DNA from: Daphnia pulex
Taxonomy: Eukaryota; Arthropoda; Branchiopoda; Diplostraca; Daphniidae
DNA: 64,000 bases
Assembly (NCBI RefSeq): GCF_021134715.1
Contig: NC_060021.1
Span: 8,030,501 to 8,094,500 of the forward strand
Direction: 5' to 3'
Every line of letters starts with the position of its first letter. Within the stretch, counting starts at the first letter, position 1. Position numbers and translations under genes: made by a program. This document shows positions 58,750 to 64,000 of the stretch, in pieces. Under the pieces are notes generated by a model. The model did no database searches. It worked only from the letters and a program-made list of their open reading frames with translations, and was not told the origin of the DNA.

Positions 58750-59855
58750 ATGGCTGCCAATATGTCCTTCATTTTTGTTTGCTTAATATTCATTCATCTA
58801 GTTTATTCAGGATTACCTTTTAGATCCAAAAAATTCAACAGGCAATCGAAAAGTACATTGCGGAATTACCAAACTGAATTCTTTAACGAGGTAATGCTCA
58901 TGCATTTATTACGTTTATATGAAATTGTAATACGTTTCACTAAATTGTCAAGGTTTTCCAAGACCATTGGGACCGTAAAATGAGAACTCTTGATCCAAAA
59001 GCAAATAAGAGTTTGTGTATTTTATTATTCTCCCAATTTTATAATGGAGTGATATAAAATGTGTTTTACTGTAAAATTCAGCTGCTACTTGTGACGCCAA
59101 AGCAATTGCTGCCGAAAACAGGAATGCAAAATGCAAACCGCGTCTTTATGTTGTCGCCTTAGAAAAATTTGAAGGTTTCAAGGTAAAATAATTCTCCAAT
59201 TAAAACTAAAAATCATCCTGACTTGATGAATTTTACACCAGATCGAACCGAGTCATGTAGAAGTCATGCGATGTAATTATAGTAAATGTAGCAGTTCAGC
59301 CCAACATTGTCTACCATCAACAACTCAGATGCGAAAACTTTCGGTAAGTCGTTTTTTTCTCCCCTTATCTTGGTGCGCATTCTATTTAATTTTTTGTTGT
59401 ATAATTTCAGGTTTACGCACTTAAAGAGCCCGCCCCGAAAACGAAGGAAAATCGTTCGACAACATGTATGCAGATGGAAGTCGAGGAACACGTCAGTTGT
59501 AAATGCGGTTGTCTGATTAAGCCGAAAGATTGCCACAAGCCTGCGGTAAAAAAATATCAATCAAAGATTTATTTTTACCAGTTGACACTGAATAAATTAC
59601 ATTCGTATCCTAGATCTACTCTAAAAACAACTGTCGTTGCGAGTGCCCCAACAGGAGCGAGGCCCATACGTGCGAGCAAAACGGCTTCAAATGGAATCAG
59701 TCTATTTGTCGGTATATACTACTTTCTCGTTTTTTTTTGTGGCTCTCTTATATAATGTATACAGGGATATTTTTTGGGTGTATGCAAATCTCGCCAGACT
59801 GGTCAGTTCTCTAGACGTAGACAATCTAAAAGAGTTTGCAGCCACTATATTTTAG
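58750..59855 (+). CDS. PDGF/VEGF-related growth factor (about 241 aa)
   Basis: Exons 58750-58890, 58953-59010, 59082-59182, 59242-59343, 59411-59545, 59614-59711 and 59765-59855. Signal peptide MAANMSFIFVCLIFIHLVYS. Then a basic pro-region, and a PDGF/VEGF cystine-knot domain: CKPRLYVVALEKF, IEPSHVEVMRC, CSSSAQHCLPSTTQ, MEVEEHVSCKCGC. A NNCRCECPNRSEAHTC segment has the CxCxC spacing of invertebrate PVFs and VEGF-C/D. The usual RCxGCC is diverged to RCNYSKCSS. Known role of the family: secreted dimers that activate PVR/VEGFR-type receptor tyrosine kinases in blood-cell migration and growth. The last intron (59712-59764) is the least certain; if it is kept the protein ends at 59814 with a hydrophobic tail. 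Confidence 0.85.
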
Positions 59856-62645
59856 TTTGTATTTTTTATTTTTGGGTGTGTGTGTGTGAATGAGGCGGTG
59901 GGAACTGGTTATGGAACGAAGGTTGACTTTATTCTTAAGATAAAAACAAAACAAACAAAATTTATCGATTTGTTTGTACACACATTTATTTGTGACGTCA
60001 AGGATATTTATTACGTTACAAATATAGTGATGCATTGAATTTTTTTTGTTTAAATTCTTGTTTCTTTATTTATTTTGTTGTTCTCAGATGTATCCAGAGC
60101 TCACCACTGTCTACGGAATGAGGTCAAACTAGACCCATGTTCTATAGAGAGAGAGAGAGAGAGCTATATCAGGCCCGAGGCCTGGGGACCGACGCCGGTT
60201 ATACAATCTTTTTATTTTTCCTTTTTCCCATATGGGCTGCCTACAAAGTCTGTCTGTCGTAAGAGTCTAAAAAAAAAAGGAAAAATAAATAGAAATAAAT
60301 TTAGTCCTTTTTTTAATAAATATTATTTTTTTTGCCTACGTGTGCACTGTATATGTGTAACTATATATACCTTTGCAAAATCTCTTGAGGACTTACGAAA
60401 TTCAACGACGTCGTCAATGTCCATTAAGCAGCTTGACTAAGTGTATCGTGAATAACGAACTGAACGCCGACAGGAGAAAATCCATCCGCGTTCTCTGTGT
60501 ACACGTAGAAGATCAGGCAATTTCCGAATGGATTTACGGTGGTTGATGTTATCTCTTTGTTGGAGAGAAAAGGGGATTTCAAAACTTTTTTCTTGTGTGT
60601 GTGTGTGTGCGTACCGTGTCCGTGTGTGTAAGTTGTTACCACCGTAAATGGAGGTGCTCGAGGGGGCGATGTCGACGCGCAACTTTCACTTTTTCTGAAA
60701 CAGCCCCAGGCAGTCACCTACAACAGACTTCGTGATCCGTCGGCGTACCAGTCGGATATTTTTGTTACAAGACAAGGTTTTGTTGTTATTTCCAAATAAA
60801 AACGAAATTCCAAAAGACGCATTTTTATGAAAATTCACCGATATATTGGTCATAAAATTCAGCGTGTAACAATTTTTTGTGTTTACCAAGTACAATTTCT
60901 GTTTTAATCTTTTTTATAGAGAATTCACACACACATACACACAAAATACAGAGGCGTTCAAATTCAGCCAATGAAACGTAAGGTAGACACAATATTTTCG
61001 TCAATGTGTAACATGTTTTTTTTGTTTTGTTTTAATTCTTAATTTTTTTTTCTAAATCAAATAAAATTTTTCCCCCCTGACCGCAGAACAAATTTGTATT
61101 TTTATTTTTATTTTAAAGAGCCGACATTGGGCGGCTTCGTCACAAGAATTACTATTCACGCAGAAAAGGGAGAAAAATCGACATGGGAGAATTAAAGAAA
61201 AATAATAAACAGTTTCGTGTGTGTGTTACATGATAACAGAGAGGATTGCATTCCGGCAGAGAAGAAGAAAAGTCTGGCAGGACAAATTTTCTTTTTTTTT
61301 TTTATATAAACGCAATGGATTGAAATTGAAACATTAGCGCGCGCAAAACCCAACTCTTTTCCTTTTTTTAACCTAATTATTTTTAAATAGTCTTTTGTAT
61401 GTCCATCCCCATAAACACTGGTTCACACATTCACACTAACCGCCATAATAAGCGGGAGGGAGAAAAAACCGACACGAACCGACAGAGCGGAATGAAAAGA
61501 AAAATAGAAAAAAAAATATTAGAACGGTCACAATAGAGAAAGAGAGAGAGAACCCAATCGAAAGATTTAAATTTTTTTGTGTGTGTTTTTTTTTTGTTTG
61601 TAATCAATCCCATCGCCCACGAAAAAAAAAAAAATTCTTTAAAGGTAAATCAATGTCCCAAGAAGATAAACAGACCACATTTTGGTTTGTTGCCTTTTTT
61701 TTCCCCGGCCGTTCATATTGAAACTGGATCAATCCCAGCTGTGTGTGGATTTGGAATGTAGCCACACTACAATAGCCAAAGATTGGAGAAAGAAAGAAAG
61801 AATAATAAACGTACACACACACAGAGAAATACAAAAAACAGTTTGGAGAAAACAGAAAAGTGGGGAAATAAACAATTAAGACGATAAATGCTGCCACATT
61901 CCCAGTGGGGTCCCCCCCGTTCGGCTCTGATATATATTCATTACTACTCTTCAAGGTGAACAAGGGAGGAGCGCGATGTGGCTCGAGTCAACGATCAATA
62001 GAGAGAAGATTACACACATAAGGAGAAAAAAGTTTAGCCTTTTTTTGTTTCGTGTTGTTGTTGTTTTACAATTTTTATATGTACAGGGAAGGATGGCTAC
62101 AAACAATTGGAGGGTTTTCTTTCTTCTTCATAAAGCCAAAGTGTGTGAGGGACATTTTGTGTGACTCCGTTTTTAACTTCTTTTTGCACGAAACGGCGGC
62201 AGCAGATCTCTCGTGAGCGTGGTCGAATTTTTTGCTTTTTTCTCAGATTTTTAATTTTTAAACACCGGGATCCAGAAAATATATATCGACACCAACAAAT
62301 CTCTCTATCGTGAAAGCCTCTGGCGCACCGTCGTTGGTTTGGACAATTTCACTCAAAAATCTAAAACGAAAAGAGCTCAAAAACGTCTTGACGCCGCTGC
62401 ATATTTTTTGTTTGTTTGTTATAGTTGCGCGAATTTCATTCGAACACTCACACACAAAGTCAGTCACACACTCACATTCTCACATCAAATCTATACGTGG
62501 AAATAATTTACAAGAAAAATAACAAAAAATCAGTTTCGGACGAAAGCGCAACGAGAAAGAGACGAAAAAAGAATTTCGATTTTCTTACCTGGTGGTGGTG
62601 GTTGCAGGGAATTATTTGGTGTCAAAGATTGCCAATGATTCCTCC
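59856..62645. other. Long non-coding stretch, probably the FTZ-F1 3' UTR side
   Basis: 2.8 kb rich in poly-T and poly-A and in GA and GT tracts (60148, 60597), with no coding exon. Part of it probably is the 3' UTR of the minus-strand FTZ-F1 gene and the 3' UTR of the growth-factor gene; boundaries cannot be set from sequence alone. Confidence 0.45.
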
Positions 62646-63298
62646 TCATTTCCGCTTGGCGTGAAGCATTTCCATGAGTAGTGTTTGTGTCGGCGCACAA
62701 CCGTTGAGATGCTTGAAATAGAGATACTCTTCGCCGCGCGACGACATGGCGTGAATGTCGGGTAAGATTGCCAACATTTTAGCAAACTTGTCCTAAATAA
62801 TTGACATTCGTTATTTTCCTGTTCCAATAACACTTGGTAGAAACACACGAAAGAATCTTACAGGGATATGAGTGTAGCAGTTAAGCGTGTAGTCGAAAAG
62901 AGCTTGCTGGACTTGCTCTTGAGCTTCGACCACGTGGCGTCGATTCATCAATCCCTTGACGTCTGGAAATGGGGTTAACATAAAATGATGCTTATTTCTC
63001 TAGCTCTCAAAGAGGGTGGAAAAAAAGATAAAAATATACCTGAATTGAGAAGCATGAGAAATTTGAGACAGACGTAGTCGGGCACGTCGAAACGGATTTC
63101 GGTGAGCCGGGCCGTGACGTCGTGAAGAGGTTCGGCCAGCGATGGGCAGCCGAGTAGCGACAACGACAAAAGATCAAACTTTTGACCATTGGGCAGCGAA
63201 GATTCGTCAGGCAGGTGATTGTGCAATCGTTGATGTAAATGATCCAAAATCAACAAGTCTGACCAAGCGTGTTGCAGCAATTTCATTTGATCGTCAAC
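62646..63298 (-). CDS. ftz-f1: FTZ-F1 nuclear receptor, ligand-binding domain end (partial)
   Basis: Last three coding exons (minus): 63040-63298, 62862-62962 and 62646-62792, 168 aa in frame. VDDQMKLLQHAWSDLLILDH opens the fragment, inside the LBD helix 3-5 signature region. HNHLPDESSLPNGQKFDLLS, FDVPDYVCLKFLMLLNS, ALFDYTLNCYTHIPDKF, ILPDIHAMSSRGEEYLYFKH and the AF-2 helix LLMEMLHAKRK with its stop follow. The residues match arthropod FTZ-F1 (NR5A) better than HR39 (NR5B), whose LBD lacks the LPDE..LNNGQ-like stretch. Known role: an orphan receptor acting in moulting and metamorphosis timing and, in Drosophila, with Ftz in segmentation. The DNA-binding domain and 5' exons lie beyond the right edge of the window, since the exon at 63298 begins after an acceptor (TCGTTTAG). 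Confidence 0.94.
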
Positions 63299-64000
63299 CT
63301 AAACGAGCCACACAGAGATAACAATTGAATTTTATTGCACGACCTTGAAACACACACAGAAATAGCTCATATCGCGTTCTCTCTTTCGTTCGACAGTTGG
63401 CGTGCGCGCGAGATGTAAACCGTGAGCCTACTGACCTCAATTTAGACTTGATTAGCTATCGAGGGTGCGCGGACACACGACGGGAGAGAGAGAGAGAGAG
63501 GGAGTTGGTTTTATTGAACGGTTGTGGGGGGAGGCAACGCCGAGTGGATTACGGACGCCCCCGACCTAGTGACCTACTTTCGGGAGCGACGCTATCGACG
63601 TCGTCACCAAGCGCAAAAAACCATACGTTTCTGAGGCAACGGAATGTTACGACGAGATAAAATAATATTTTAAACAAATAAAAACTTCACACACATAAAA
63701 ACAAGGAGCCAATCTTTTTAACATTCTGGTTATTGCCATTAGAGCAAATCGGTCGGACAAGTTTTTTTTCCCGAAAAAATTTCGCTTTCTATAGAGACAG
63801 AGCAGATATGGCAGTCGCTTTCGGTTTCAACATAGACACACACGGTTGGCTAACAAAAGGCTATTTTCCCTTTTGCGGCCGTCCTGCATGAGAGAATTCA
63901 CGGTCAGAAACGAAACGCTAGCAGGCAATCCTCTCTCTCTTTGAAGAAAAAAGGGGAATGACGATGTTAATAATTAACTGGTTATGGTAATAGGGTGTAG
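63299..64000 (-). other. FTZ-F1 intron, right edge
   Basis: Non-coding sequence upstream of the GTTGACGATCAA exon, with a GA tract at 63485-63502. An intron by position; its donor is outside the window. Confidence 0.7.

Noticed and set aside
1-64000. tRNA and rRNA genes
   Set aside because: No segment with a T-arm GGTTCGA-type box paired to an acceptor stem, and no rRNA-like sequence, was found by eye.

Overview
This window is nuclear DNA of an arthropod, most likely a small-genome crustacean of the Daphnia type (inference). It has protein genes with many short introns (about 50-90 nt, GT..AG), TATA/initiator promoters, an arthropod-type FTZ-F1 receptor, a PDGF/VEGF-like factor, and Tyr-rich YYTEAPKYY-type and Gly-rich secreted proteins in tandem. 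There are no prokaryotic features. Exon structures were worked out by hand from splice sites, reading frame and protein similarity. For every gene reported as intact the exon lengths add up to an uninterrupted frame.

Layout. 1-9457: long non-coding stretch rich in homopolymers and CT/GT tracts, with one copy (A) of a dispersed, spliced-looking repeat. 9458-11143: pinin, minus strand, nine exons. 11532-19917: a giant inverted repeat with two 3804-bp arms that look virtually identical and a 778-bp spacer. Each arm holds an orphan exon, a tandem repeat and two decayed Tyr-rich structural-protein genes. 19918-24312: gene-poor, with a small MITE-like element. 24313-45898: a tandem array of eleven small genes plus one relic, all plus strand, for secreted Gly-rich proteins (called GRP1-GRP11 here). 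Ten of the eleven share a C-terminal module made of exons of about 96 and 98 nt separated by phase-1 introns. Two more copies (B, C) of the dispersed repeat lie inside the array.

48060-58448 is a compact housekeeping/regulatory block: an unrecognised 536-aa helical protein (minus), head to head with a ZXD-type zinc-finger gene (plus), which is tail to tail with GET3/ASNA1 (minus), then a PAR/Giant-like bZIP factor (plus) and the U3 snoRNP protein IMP3 (plus). 58750-59855: a PDGF/VEGF-family growth factor (plus). 62646-63298: the last three coding exons of FTZ-F1 (minus), whose 5' part lies beyond the right edge.

The most unusual parts are the GRP array (a recombining exon family with intron gain, intron loss and module replacement) and the palindromic duplication of already broken genes. 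The GRP proteins have signal peptides and resemble extracellular structural proteins; their function is unknown to me. The housekeeping genes appear unrelated in function and are simply packed together.
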